Shown here in pieces: positions 1 to 13,160 of a DNA stretch of 64,000 bases (position 1 is its first letter; each line of letters opens with the position of its first letter). This DNA comes from Chamaecrista fasciculata (Eukaryota > Streptophyta > Magnoliopsida > Fabales > Fabaceae), in NCBI GenBank assembly GCA_003254925.1, contig QANZ01030535.1, forward strand, positions 186,001 through 250,000, given 5' to 3'. The notes under the pieces are model-generated. The model did no database searches, was not told the origin of the DNA, and was given only the letters and a program-made list of their open reading frames with translations. A program made the position numbers and the translations under genes.

Positions 1-739
1 ATGAGGATAAAAGAGATAATTTAAATTTAAAAATGAGTTTTCATATCCCAAAAAGAGAAGGGAAAGGACTATGCCTTGTTAACTAGAAAGGAATATACCA
101 TAAAATCACAAGATAAGCTTATATGAGACGTTAAAACAAACTATTTCTTATAGGGAAGTTACAAAAAATATTTTCCAAAGATATTGGCTTATCACAGTTC
201 TAAGTCTTATCAAGTTTCCTCTACATAGGCTGGAAGCTTAAAGCTGTTAGAAAGAAAAAAAAAATTCTGGGAAGATAGAGAGAGAATAGTTTGAATAAAT
301 AGAATTCTAAAGGCGAAGTCTGCAGAAAGTCCGTTGGAGAAGATAAACTAGAAGCTTAGGGAAAGATCTGCTGAAGAGGAACTTGCTAGACAATCTGAAA
401 TCTAGTCTGAACCAGTAAGCTTAAACATGATTCAATGACTCAAATTCAATTCCTATGAGGTACTCAATGGAATGCTTTTTCCAGTCAGCAGGGACAGATT
501 TTAGAGTTTGAGAATTTTTTTTTTTCTCAGATGTTTTCTTGAGATCTGAGTTTTCTTAGTTTCTTTATGGAGTTGGTGATTTTCTTTAAAGCTGTTATTA
601 ACGGTTGGGTTTATTTCAGCTGGCAGTAGGAATCTTTTTAGTTTTATAAACATCTTAAATGCAATGCAGATTCTATGTTCACCCTGCATAAATTGTCATG
701 CATTAAGAAAGTTCTCTTTTTGTCATACTATCTATGTAG
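1..739 (+). other. Intron of the DNA ligase 6-type gene (no exon recognised)
   Basis: This stretch ends in an acceptor (TCTATGTAG) directly before the first recognisable ligase exon. I find no reading frame that resembles the preceding part of a plant DNA ligase 6, so it is read as intron. The upstream exons, including any N-terminal nuclease-like domain, lie outside the window. Confidence 0.6.
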
Positions 740-3700
740 GAATTAAATATTGGTGGAAGTTTGGTTACTGCAGCACTGGAAGAGGCATGTGGAACAAATC
801 GATCAAGACTTAGGGAGATGTATAACAAGTTTGGTGATCTTGGTTGGATAATCATTTTCGCAGTTTTATATGCTATAAACTTACAATGAACTTTTTTATT
901 GTGAGATTGTTGCATAACTATGGAATAATTTCTTTTTGTTAAAGGAGATGTTGCTCAAGAGTGCCGACAAACACAGAGATTGCTTGCTCCACCAACACCA
1001 CTTCGGATTAAAGACGTTTTCTCTGCACTCCATAAGATAAGGTATGGATAGTCAGTCAGTTTTTCAACTTATGCACTCCAAAAGATAAGCTTCATTTGTT
1101 GCCACTTGTCCATTCTGTTTTGCTCTTCCATTTCCCCCTGGAGCTGGTTTTGCTATCATTTGAACCTTGTTGAAGTCTGACTTGGCTGAGGCTATCTCTA
1201 GTACACCTTGGGGATTAGTGGCCTGACAAATCATGATTGATTTTCAATGATGCAAAGGATATTAATTGTTATATTTATTTCGATTAACATATTGCTAATA
1301 CTTTTCTTACCTATTTATCCCCTCCTAATGAAGATCTATAACTATAATTTTTATGAACTGAAATAAATTGTTCTCATATAATGTTAATCAGTTTACAAAC
1401 AGGCAATGGAAGCACTCTTCGGAAGAAAAACATAATTGTAAGTCTCATGTGTTCTTGCCGTGAGAAGGAGATAAAGTTTCTTGTTCGCACTTTGGTAAGT
1501 AAATTGGATTATTAAAATGTGCAACTTTTTCTATGTAACTATGATAGAATTTCCTTTTAAATTTGCAAAGAAAAAAAGGAAAAACAAAATATGATATTAC
1601 AAATATGGTCTTGTGCATGAACTGCCATTATGTTTTAATACTCAAAATAAACTTTGTTGAATTCAGTAGATTAGATTGATTGATTGCATTACAATGGCAT
1701 TTGCATACATATTTAAAGACCTCAACTTCACCTACCTCATTTAATATTCTAGCTAACACATACCAAACAACTAACTCTAATTAATAAACTCTTGACTTCT
1801 AACAAACTTCATTCAAGACATGTGTTGAGTAGTTGAGTACTTTCAAAAGGGTCAAAGGAAAAGGAGAGATTTGGATAAATATATGTCTATGGGTTATCAG
1901 GATGAGTTAAATAGTGTAATGTCTAGGTTAAAGAAGAGTGTATCAAAGTGTCAAGTATCAACAACTAGTGGCTGTGGTTATACTAGTTGTGCCATCCTTT
2001 TGTTGGACCTAATTTTATTATTATAAGTAGAGACATAGGGAACCTTATTAAGTCATCCATACCTCCCTTCACACCCTTTCTTTCTCTCACTATGACGCCG
2101 ACATATTATAACATGGTATTAAGCTGCATTGTTGTCCACCTTGAATCCCAACCTAGCTTTGACAAGAAAAAAGGGGTGGGTTCTTCGCAAAATGCTATGG
2201 GTCCCACTACCACGCCCATTCCTATTTATGCTAGGAGGTCCAAAGAATAAGAATAAGCTCAACTCACTATCATTACCATTTCTCAACTGGGATACGTTAG
2301 TTAGGTGTCATGTTTCTGATTTCATTTTAAATTTTATTATTTCCGTTTTGTGTTATTTCTAGTGGGATTGGTCCTATAGGCCATGATGTAGGTAGTTGGC
2401 AGTTCCATAAGCCACTACTACTATCATTGCTTTGTGTTTCTTTATTTTTAGGAGTAGTTGGGTAGCATAGGTTTTTGTTATGCATCAGAGAATTATATAT
2501 GAAATTTGTTTCCTTTTCCCAATATTAAGATCCTTAATTACTTGTGGTTAAATCAAAGGAAGCCATGATGATTAGGGCATTTTGTTTTCTGGGGCTGTGG
2601 TGCAAGGTGGTGGTGCTGGACTGATGTGGAAATGGTCCAGAGAGGTTTGTTTTGATTAGACATAGATGCTTAAAGGGTTCAATTTTGAACTTTTGACTGG
2701 CTGTGTTTTAAGAGGAAAGCAGGCTACATCCTTGTGCTTCAACATCAGAATGGTGTGTTGGAGATGAGATCAATGTAAAGATCAGGGTCTTGTGGGACAA
2801 TATTGTTGCAAGCCTTTTTATGTCCTGACACCATTCAGCAACCCTAGATTGCTCATTAAAACTAATGAATCTCCACCCAAGTTCAAAAAAAGTGATACAA
2901 AGATGATTTTGGAACTTCATTGACTAAACGCAATTACTGCTCTTTTCATGTCATTATCTTCTATGACACATCTGTCATTACTTATATATATAAGTTTTGT
3001 TTATTTTATGGTCGATTTGTGGCTAGACTGCATGGTCTTCTGTTCTACTCGTTTTTACATTTTATGGTATTTACTGTTCTGAGTATATAAGGTGTTGTAT
3101 GGTAATGTGGTTGTCAAACATATGTTTTATAGATTTGTTTTACCATAGTCCAGGTTTTCAATTTAGCTTCTTGCATAGGTCAGGAATTTACGTATTGGAG
3201 CTATGATTAGAACTGTTTTGCCAGCACTGGCTCAAGCTGTTGTTATGAATTCTTGTCCTACGTTGCATCAAGATGGAACTGCAGAAAATTTGAAGCAGAA
3301 GCTGCAGGTTTATTCTGCAAACCTTTGCTCTTACCTTCCCTAAGTTTATGAATATGTGCTGTTGGCCATCTTGTCTTACTTCTTTTAGTTGGTATGTCAG
3401 TTTCTTGTCTCAATAATTGCTTCTGCATGCCATTTCTAACATAGATGATCTTTTCTTTTGTAAAGAAATTCTCATTTTGGAAAATAATATAAAAGGAGTT
3501 GATTGATGTAGTATAGTGCTTACATCCTTAGCATTTCTAGTGAAGGTCACCCAGAACTACCCATGAACTGGACACTGACAAAGACAAATTATGAATTGTG
3601 AATTTTATTAATTATATGATTTGGTGACAATTGAAAATTAACTTGAAATATATCATATGAAAGATGCATATACCAATAACATTGAGTTAACCATAGTGCT

Positions 3701-6700
3701 TAACTCCAAGTCTTGGTCTTTAGCTAAGTTAGAAATAAGCCCAAAATTATGAATTCATTATCAATTAAGTATAATTAAACTCCTTGGTCTCAAGATTTAT
3801 GTCATTATTGCTATCATCATTGTCATGTAACACAATTAACTCTTCATCCTTTTCCTTCATGTCATCTCTTCCATCATCTTCAATGTCTCTTGAACACGAA
3901 GATTAGCTATTCCTTTGTTCTTCCTGTTGGCGTTGACAGTAGCATTAAGGTTTTATGGACCTAACCGTGTGCATGTGGTAACATTTGTGGCTGAGAAGAT
4001 ATGATTTGAGAATTACTTATGTTTAATTTCTTTTGATGAATTGTGCTTGTTTCTGTGTATCCCAGTGAGTTTGTTATAGCCTCCTTTTTCATGCAATTAC
4101 TTGATCTTCAAAATTGTTGTGGATTCATTGATTCATTCATAACATTCATTTATTTTTATGTGGGAGATTATACTATTATTTTCTTTCCTGACTCTTTAGG
4201 ACCTTTCAGGAGCAATTGTTGAAGCATATAACATACTCCCAAATTTGGTAAGCATTGATATATATTGAATTTCGACTTGGTATTTTCTGCAAGATGTTTA
4301 GAGTTACTATCAAATGCTGGTGTTTTGCTCTGACTCTGTGAATATATACTAAACCTTTGAATTTCTCTCAATGCACTGTTATATATATACCATGGTCTGA
4401 AAATGTTACTTAATGTCATATACTAAATGCAGGATCTTCTAGTACCATCTCTAATGAACAAAGGCACAGATTTCTGTGCTTCAAGTTTGTCAATGGTTCC
4501 AGGAATACCTATCAAGCCTATGCTTGCAAAGTATATATATATATACTCGTCTATTTATCAAATTTCTTATTATCAGAAATTTTATTTTATTTGGACAATC
4601 CAGGAGTTCTTTTTAATTTCTTTCCCTTTCTTTCTTTCTTCATCTTCTTTTGTACCTTGTAGGATCACAAATGGCATTCCCCAGGTTCTGAAGTCATTTG
4701 AAAATAAGGCATTTACCTGTGAATATAAGTATGTTCTACACTTCTATTCCTCATATTGAAGTTATTCTTTTCTCTGTACGCCCTCCATATCTTCAGATTT
4801 CTAATGTCTCAAGCACCCAATTGAAGATGGGGATGGAAGTAGTCTTTGGTTATGGATATAATTGGTGATAACCTGATAGGTTTCAAATTTTGATCACGCT
4901 AGTCGAGCTGCTATTAGTAATTTTGTGGTATCTGCTGTTCAGGTCTATCTGTGTAAACTTTTATTTAGTTATATATATATTGTATGCCAGTAGGTTCCCA
5001 GACATTGATTATCAAAGCTTTTGAGAAATGACTATACTAATTAATAAGAAAGAAGGTTGGTGCAGGGGAGGCTCATTTGAGTTCTATTTCTAACTTAAAT
5101 TCTGAATCTTGAAGGTCATTCCACATTGAAAGCAATTGTCTGAAGTCTGAACTAGTGCCTAAAATTCATTTTCCTGATTTGCGAAGTAACTCGTAATAAG
5201 ATTTTAGCAGTATTATGTTCATTGGTGCTTAATTTGGAGGTCAATCATAAATTATGAATTAGTTTCTGATGCATTGTGTATCTACAGTTCTACTGATAGT
5301 TATAATCATGACATGCATTTTGTCATTGCCTATTTTAGGAAGTAACAAGGTATAATAATCATATCATGGTGGTTACTTACGTGATAGGATGAACAATAAA
5401 TTGCGTTTCTTAGAAAATGAAACTTGCATTCTTAGAAATGCTGAAATGCTGAAACTCAGTCCTGATTGTAACTATCCTTTTAGTAAAGTTCATTTTGAGA
5501 CCAAATATCTTAATGGAAGCATTTTTGGTATAGAAAATGAAATTCCGGTCATGTTTTTTTGTTCTACTTGTGAATTATCTGGGTCTCTTATCAAGAGCCT
5601 CTAATGTTACTTGTCTGATTGTTACTCTTTGACAAGAATGAACTCACTGCTCCTTTACATAATTTATTGGATTGAGTTTGAATTAATTCCAGGTACGATG
5701 GCCAGCGAGCCCAGATTCACAAATTAGCTGATGGTTCAGTCCGGGTTTTTTCGAGAAATGGAGATGAAACCACATCAAGATTTCCAGATCTGATTGACAT
5801 AATTAAGGAATTTTGCAAGCCTGTTGCATTGACTTTTATACTGGATGCAGAAGTATTACTTTGTTTCTGCCATATTTATATTTTGAAGCATCTAGCTTTT
5901 TCCTTTTTTCAAACTAAGTTCCTGTTATTGGTTGCACGTATTGTGTTCTCTTCCCACAGATTGTCGGTATTGATAGGAAGAATGGGTATAGGCTTATGGC
6001 TTTCCAGGAGTTATCATCACGTGGAAGAGGAAGTAAAGATGCCTCAGTTACTACAGATGGCATAAAGGTCTGAAATTTGCATGCTTAATCTGAAGCATGA
6101 TTGTTTTACTTGAAGCATACAAAATATTATTATCTAATCCTGAAGTTCTTATGCTGGACGTTTGATTGTTTGTTGTTCCATTGTATTCGCCTACAAGGGA
6201 AAAAAAAAAGAAGGAAAAAGAAAACACACTTTGTTAGTGCTATTATACACGGTAAACCTAGTATAGTATCTGAAAAACATTAATTACTTTAGGGAAAACA
6301 AAACATAAGAAATGATGGTTGTGTAAAATCCTAATTGCCCCTGATAATAGCAGAAAGTCATAGTCGTACGAGAACACTAGAAAAGATTTCCTAATCTTAA
6401 TAAAACAATTTGAAGTGAAAACATCCCCCTAGACATACAGAAGTTAATAACTAATCTAACTAATCCCAAAACTACCCGAATATAAAGTAAATTCATAATT
6501 CTCCAAGAATAATCACATCATAAAATAATAAGATAAACAATAATTCTTCTTCTTTATGACATTATCAGCCTGAACCGAAAATAAAATAGCTTAATTTAAA
6601 TTAGAGGCTTGAGTTTCTAAAATTTTCTATATTATATATGCTATTTCTCCAATATTTGTCATGATCATCATTGCTATTACATGGTTGAAGGTAGTGACTG

Positions 6701-9700
6701 GTAGAATTACGGTGAATAATGTAATCAATGCCTGTGAATTGCTAAATTTGTGACAATGAACTTAGCGTCTGACTGCTATCTCAGGATTTGCTACCATGGT
6801 TGTGGTTTCTATGTGAGAAAATGTTGAATTTAAATTTTGAGATCGTGGAACATGTGATTGTATGATAAGGAACCCAAATTATTTCTTCTTCACTTTATGA
6901 AGTGACAAGCGTATAATTTTCAATGAAATATAGTTACAGAAAGGGGAAACCCAGTGATACTCCAAGTCAACATAAGCGGTCTTCACTCAGAATAAGAAAT
7001 AAACAAAGCAAGAAAAAATTACTGCTCCAAAAAAAAAAAAGAAAAAAAAAGTGGGGTTCCTTGAGAGAACTTGGGTAGGGATTCTGAGAGCTCCTTTAAG
7101 AAGCCCATCTACTGATGAGATGAAATCATTGAAGCATAACTAAACAATATTTTCTTATTAAGGAGATGGTTACAGGTGTATGTTCAAAATTAAGGAAGTG
7201 AGGACACGTGAACTACTTGTCTGATGGATGTAACCCTGAATTTCTTAAGGAGATGGTTATCACCTCTCCATATAAATGTAAATAAAATGACATTGAATCT
7301 TGAAAAATGGCTTTTAACCATGAAGGCTACGGACATAAATGCTTGTAGTCATACTTGATAACTTGTCTATATTTTTGGGTGGGATGGGGAAGCTTCTAGG
7401 TTCTGTTCTCATCTTCCTTAACCCAGTTTAATTTTCATTTGTCAATAATCTACACTATTTTTTTTTTTTGTTCATGCAGGTGGAGATTTGCCTGTTTGTC
7501 TTTGATATCATGTTTGCTAATGGACAGCAGTAATTATCTCAAACTTTATTTTTACTTATGCTGCTCAAGTTTCTTAAATTGCCAGAAGTATAGATATTGA
7601 TTTCAAACATGCTAGAAATGCTGAACGCATTCTCTTGAACACATTGTCTCCCTTCAGCTAGCCACATTTCAGTAGGCAATATAGTACAAGTGTTGCAACA
7701 GAGTATAGGAATAGCTGTTAGCCTATTATATATTTGAATTAATGAACCAGCAGAAAGGGTGCAAGATAATGTAATGAAAGATGGATAGGACAAAACCGTG
7801 ATATATTAGATGAAAATGTGACATTTATTATTCCACTGATCAACTGAGATCACGGTTTAATCATGATCTTTATTAGAAGTATTGGTTTATTTTATATTAT
7901 TTTACATGAGCTTGGACACTTGGATTATCCTTGTCAAGTAGTTGATACTGCCTAACACTTGTGTTGATAGTTCAAGTACTTGATTGCAGGCTTTTGGGTC
8001 TTCCTCTCCGTGTAAGGCAAAAATGTATGCATCTAGATTTCTTATAAGATTATGATTTATGAATCTTCTATATCTATAGACTGTAAACTTTATTATTATG
8101 TAATAACAACTTTAATCTTTTTACATGTCATGGGAAATATACAGATCTGAAGGATTTATTCTATGATGAGAAACTTGGCTATTTTGAATATGCAAAGGAA
8201 ATAACAGTGAGTACCGTGAAGTTGAAAATTTTTAGTAGAATTCATTGTTCTCTTAGAGATTCACCAGTGCTGCTTACTTGTAGATTGAAGCAGATGATGC
8301 TTGCTTAACCAGTGAAGCCACGTTAACTAAGATGAACTCTTTCATAGAGGATGCAATCCGTTCATCATGTGAAGGAATTATGGTGAAATCTTTAGATGTT
8401 GATGCTGGCTATTCTCCTTCAAAGCGTGCTGACACATGGTTAAAGGTTATCTGTTGTTCAGGACTTAAGCTACTGTTTGTGACACAAATTTTGAATTTGT
8501 ATAATAATGTTCAAATGTTTCATTTGTAGGTCAAGCGAGATTATATAGAAGGTTTAAATGATTCTCTTGATTTAGTACCAATCGGTGGTTGGCATGGAAA
8601 TGGAAGGAAGGCTGGATGGTAATTTATTATCTTTCATATATCTATGCTATCTGTTGTAATTTGCTTAACACTGTCACTGGAACTTACTAAGATTAAGAGA
8701 ATTTGATCTTACATTACTACATTATTCCTTGCCATTAAAGGGAAAGTATCCCCTATGTAAAAGCTTGCAGTTGAAACCTAATTTGAACAACGGTACTCCG
8801 TACTCAAAGATTGTTTAGAGTTTATAGGGGAAGGCTTGTGTCATTATTTATAATGGAGTTAAGGTTGTTTAGCTTGTGGTACAATCCATGTGAGCGCTGG
8901 GACTTTTAAGAGTACCTAAATAAAGAAAGATGGTAGCCTAATAGTTTCTAACACCCCCTGCATGTGAAAGCATATAAACCACTAGTGGGCTTTGCATGTT
9001 ATAAAGGACACACAGATATTATTTTTAAAACTTTATAATTATCAAAGTATAAATTATTAAAAAAATTAGTTATTTTTATTATATTTTGAAATAATAGAGA
9101 ATAAGTTGTGGGAAGTTACCCATCTTTTCTATAAATTTCTACTTCTTTTCAATTTATTTTTTGTATGTTAAAATAATATAAAAAGTAGTTAGAAGTTATT
9201 TAACTTTCGTAGTAATCTCTCACTATTTTTTTTTCTTTTTTAAGTGTTTTATGTCATTTCTCATTTTAACAATGGTTCGTGAAACCAATAATCACAAAGT
9301 TCAATTGTCATATAATAAGAGATATATATGTACCAATCTGGACAAAAAGTGAGTGCCAGATGAAAGAATATGCATGTCTCACACTTGCCTCATGCTTAGG
9401 AGAGAAAACAATAATGATTTTCCTGCACTCTACATGGCCTGACTCTCTTAATGCTTCAGGTATAGTCCGTTTCTCATGGCATGTTACAATCCTGAAACAG
9501 AGGAATATCAGAGTGTATGCCGTGTGATGTCTGGGTTCTCTGATTCCTTTTACATAGAGGTAAAAATGGTTGAGTTTTGACTTGTTTAGTTGCTTTTATT
9601 CTGCCATTCTGCACATGTTCATAACATATCAGGACCTCTTGAGGCCAATGGGCAACGGTACCCATCCTTGAAATTTTGTATACCTTTCTTTTTTTTTTTT

Positions 9701-10683
9701 TGTAATTTTCCAATTTCCTTGTCCTACCTTGGAAAATTTAAACCTTTGAAAATTTGTTGAGTAATATCTTCAATACTTTCACTCACTACTATCTACTGCG
9801 ACAACTGGCCTCCTTGTGCTCCTGAGTACTAATAATAATTATAAGTTTATAACAATGCTGAAGAAAGAATTATTTTCTGGGGCAATTTGATTCATTGCTT
9901 CTTTGACTCTACCATTGCTCTTGTTATCTACCTATTGATATTTTTTGAATAAATTAATGATTTGATCCCTTAAAGATAAAAATATTATATTTAGTCCCTA
10001 AAAGATGCAATTAGAACCAATTTGGTCCTTTTGTTAAGGATACCAGCTTAAATTTAATGTCAATTTTGATGTCGTTTTAAATTTTGTTGATTTTGCAGTT
10101 AACAATTGATGTTAACAAATCATTTTAACCATTAAATTTGAATTAATATTTTAACAAAAATACCAATTGGTTTCCATAAAAAAAAGTAACAAATTGATTA
10201 TAATTGCATCGTTCAAGTACTAAATCTTATAATTTTATATTTCAGGAGTTAAATTAAGACATCTGACATCTCTTGGGGACTAAATCATTAAATTAATCTA
10301 CTCATTTTTTTCTTGGTAGAAACTGTAAATATTATTTTATCATTGGTGATTGGGATGTTAATATTATACTGCAGATGAAAGAATTCTTTTCTGGGGACAA
10401 AATCTTGTCCAGAAAGCCCCCATATTATCAGACAGCCGAAGTTCCCGACATGTGGTTTAGTCCATTACTTGTTTGGGAAATAAGAGGTGCGGAGTTTACA
10501 GTATCTCCAGTTCACCATGCAGCCATTGGTTTGGCTCACTCATCTCGCGGCATCTCGATCAGATTCCCAAGGTTCATACGCAGTGTATCGGATAGAAATG
10601 CAGAAGAATGCAGCACAGCTGCTGACATAGCTGAAATGTTTCATTGTCAGACAAGGAAGATGGACGTGGCTGCTAAAGATTGA
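740..10683 (+). CDS. LIG6: DNA ligase 6-like ATP-dependent DNA ligase, C-terminal 572 residues (5' part outside window)
   Basis: ATP-dependent DNA ligase that seals nicks through a lysyl-AMP intermediate. Sixteen exons join in one frame: 740-842, 945-1041, 1392-1494, 3179-3307, 4200-4247, 4433-4530, 4663-4728, 5693-5852, 5960-6067, 7480-7529, 7990-8024, 8145-8206, 8284-8445, 8530-8618, 9460-9559 and 10375-10683. In order they encode part of the ligase N-terminal helical domain, the adenylation domain with motif EYKYDGQRAQIH, and an OB-fold ending KMDVAAKD. The codon of the catalytic lysine (AA|G) is split by the intron 4729-5692. Plant LIG6 is known to have a second, N-terminal SNM1/Artemis-like region and has been linked to seed longevity and DNA repair; that region would lie upstream. 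The C-terminal motifs (GLNDSLDLVPIGGWHGNGRK, FPRFIRSV) are typical of the ligase I superfamily. LIG1 is less likely because of the GTNRSRLREMYN and LVRTLVRNLRIGAMIRTVLPALAQAVV segments, which I recognise from LIG6. No stop or frameshift was seen. Confidence 0.9.
9951..10299. repeat. Foldback element in the last ligase intron
   Basis: The left end reads ATTTGATCCCTTAAAG and the right end is its imperfect inverted complement (CTCTTGGGGACTAAATC). The inner parts also pair (ACCAATTTGGTCCTTTT with AAATACCAATTGGTTT). It sits wholly inside the intron 9560-10374, so it should not affect the protein. No coding capacity. Confidence 0.6.
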
Positions 10684-12300
10684 ATTATAGTTGCTGCCTA
10701 TGTATGATATATTCCTGATGTAAATATTTCTGGACATGCATGGCTTTTTGGTTCTTACAGTGAAGTATTCTTCATATTTTATTTGACCTATTTTGTCTGA
10801 AACAATTTCAAGTATGCACACTATATAGTATGATATATACTAAAATAGTTGCACAGAAAATTTGAGACACACTTGTAAAGTCATTTTTCTTTGGCCAGAC
10901 CAATTGGCATGCCATACCTTAACAGCAAATCCAATCTTGTAATTATAAATATATATACATATATATATGTAAGAATTATGTGGTATTCCCTAGTTGTACT
11001 TGTAGATAAGTGGAGGCTATGTCTTCTGAGTCGTAGAGATCATTAAAAAGGATTTTATTTTTGCTAATAAGGTCTATTCTATACATATATATAATTTGGT
11101 TCAAATTCGAAATATTATGTTTGTGTTAGATTTTATTGGTTCTATTATATACTGCATAGTTTGTATGGGAGCTGTTAAAATAATCTCAGAATTGAAGTTG
11201 TTTGATAAGTAGTGATTAAAGTTCTCCTTAGTAAGCATAAAGGAATATTCCTTCAATTACATGATAGTAGTTCTGGATTTCACTTTATTCACTCCTGTAA
11301 TATTACCTAACATGAAATTTTTCTGAGTTAGAACATACACTATTATAAGATGTTTGGTATACGAATTATTTTTCTAGTCTTAACAATCATATTCATGAAA
11401 TTCATAGGATTATATAAAAAAGAAATCTATTTATATGAGTTAAAGTATTCTTGAGATTATTTTATGATATTTTCAAAAATATTGTATTCTTATATTTGGT
11501 TTAATTTTAATAACTCTAGAAATATTTAGTATTTTTTTCAAATATTTCCTTGATTTTTCTTCATACAAACATACATATATATTTTTTAAAAAAAATTATA
11601 TTTTGTTTCTACATGATAAGAAAAAAATTTTATTATAAGTATGATTTACAAATAACACTGATAATGTTATTGGAACATATTACTTTAAAACATAATTGAC
11701 ACAATTTACAAAATCTCAAAATACTATGAAAAAGTTGTCTTATCAAAATAAATAATGATTTATATTAATTTTTGTTGCATAAGTAAATATATAATATAAT
11801 ATTATATATTTTTTAAGATATTTAATTGAATGTATTATTATATTATATTATATTATATTATATTATATATATCTATTTATTTATTTTATATTTATACTAT
11901 ATTATATGTGGGAGGAATCTTCTCGTTGTCCTTCCATCTATACTAAGATAGAAGGTGGAGAGTTTTGTCCACAGAAAAAAAAGAGCCCATAACAAAATTA
12001 ATAAATATAATATTTTAATTTTTTAAGAACTAAATTATATATTTTAATATTTTAAAATAGATCCATAAAAAAAATTCAAGAGTCAAACTATCAATTCCAT
12101 AATCTTTCACAAAATAAATTATTTATTTATTTCTGTTTAATCACATAAAATTTCCTTTCGGCCAAAATAAAAAACATAAAATTTCCTTTTTACGTGTTTT
12201 ATTTTTGGAAGTAAATTTTAATAATAAAAAAAATTATGTGAAATTTCAGACATATATTCAAAAATTTGTCAAAGTGAGACAATCCTCAAAGTATGTACGC
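10684..12300. other. AT-rich intergenic region downstream of the ligase gene
   Basis: Contains the ligase 3' UTR, then low-complexity AT-rich DNA, including an (ATATT)n microsatellite near 11830-11870. A ~42-base stretch at about 11893-11935 recurs at about 24751-24793. A micro-insertion at 12143-12189 is listed separately. No gene seen. Confidence 0.6.
12143..12189 (+). repeat. Micro-insertion flanked by 16-bp direct repeats
   Basis: ACATAAAATTTCCTTT occurs at 12143-12158 and again at 12174-12189, both perfect. Between them is the 15-base insert CGGCCAAAATAAAAA. A GGCC-plus-A-rich insert between long duplications resembles the inserts at 24017, 32004 and 61248. Confidence 0.65.
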
Positions 12301-12306
12301 TCTTTC

Positions 12307-12415
12307 TTCCCGCCCAATAGTTTTCTCTCCAAAACAAAACAATAAATCTTACATATATGATTGCACATTTGCTCGATTCACTGTGCAAATTTGCAATATC
12401 ATTTTCCCGCCCAAT
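12307..12415 (+). promoter_or_regulatory. Two E2F-like/CCAAT composite sites upstream of ASF1
   Basis: TTCCCGCCCAAT at 12307-12318 and TTTTCCCGCCCAAT at 12402-12415. The second contains the E2F consensus TTTCCCGC, and both overlap a CCAAT box in the same relative position. Plant ASF1 genes are known E2F targets with S-phase expression. A polypyrimidine tract ending in AG at 13050-13051 suggests a 5'-UTR intron, which would bring these sites near the true transcription start. The link to ASF1 transcription is inferred. Confidence 0.55.
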
Positions 12416-13051
12416 GATTAATCTTTTACAAAAAAAATAAATAAAGCCAATTTATTTTATTTATGACATCAATTTTTATTTATTCTTCTAGCTTCAAAAA
12501 AATAAAATAAAACTTATTTCTTGAAAATTTTACTGTTTCTTCCTTGCATCAATTTTGTTTTTATTTTTCTATTAGTTTATATTCACTATACTTTAATTTT
12601 TATTTAATATTTTTAAAATTAATTGATTTAATATTTGTAAATGAATTATATTAAATTATTTTTGTCTATCTTCCCAATTCTTTTTGGTAAATATCCTCTC
12701 AGATCTATTTCAGTACATATCCTCTTTATTTCTCACTTAATTTTTTATAGTGTGTTTGGGACTTTGGGCAAGATAAATTATTCTTTTAAATATACCAAAA
12801 TTATTATATATATAAAAAAAGTAATTCAATTATCTCTAGAATTTACTTTCTCTCTTAAATTTATTTTATCCAAACATATCATTAGAGAATTTTATTCACA
12901 TCATTATGAGTACAAAATTTGTATTGTCCAACTTCTTATTTATATAAATTAAACTACAACAATATATGGTAATAAAATATTTAATTATTTTATATAATTT
13001 TTTAAAATATATATGACTACTCAAGCTCCCTCCTTTTTTTCCCTCTTGTAG

Positions 13052-13108
13052 ATGAAGATTCTCGAAACTAGGGTTTCAAATTTCGATACAGTCGCGCTCG
13101 TTCCTTAA
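13052..13108 (+). promoter_or_regulatory. Upstream ORF 1 in the ASF1 leader (18 codons)
   Basis: An ATG at 13052 opens an 18-codon frame that ends TAA at 13106-13108, about 50 bases before the ASF1 start. It follows a probable 5'-UTR intron acceptor (CCCTCTTGTAG). It may lower translation of the main frame. Confidence 0.45.
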
Positions 13109-13130
13109 CCTTCCCTCTCGCTTTTCTGCC

Positions 13131-13160
13131 ATGGTTTTCTCCTCTGATTTGAAGCAATGA
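13131..13160 (+). promoter_or_regulatory. Upstream ORF 2 overlapping the ASF1 start codon
   Basis: An ATG at 13131 opens nine codons, then TGA at 13158-13160. This overlaps the ASF1 ATG (13157-13159) as ATGA. Such a stop/start overlap is a geometry that can allow local reinitiation. The effect here is inferred. Confidence 0.5.

Noticed and set aside
1020..1090. Near-duplicate of an exon end (GCACTCCATAAGATAAG) inside the next ligase intron
   Set aside because: Two mismatches and no A run or clear insert; it could be chance or an old duplication, so not counted with the micro-insertions.
12641..12952. 103-codon plus-strand frame
   Set aside because: It is low-complexity AT-rich, Ile/Leu/Phe-rich, with no domain and no flanking gene structure.
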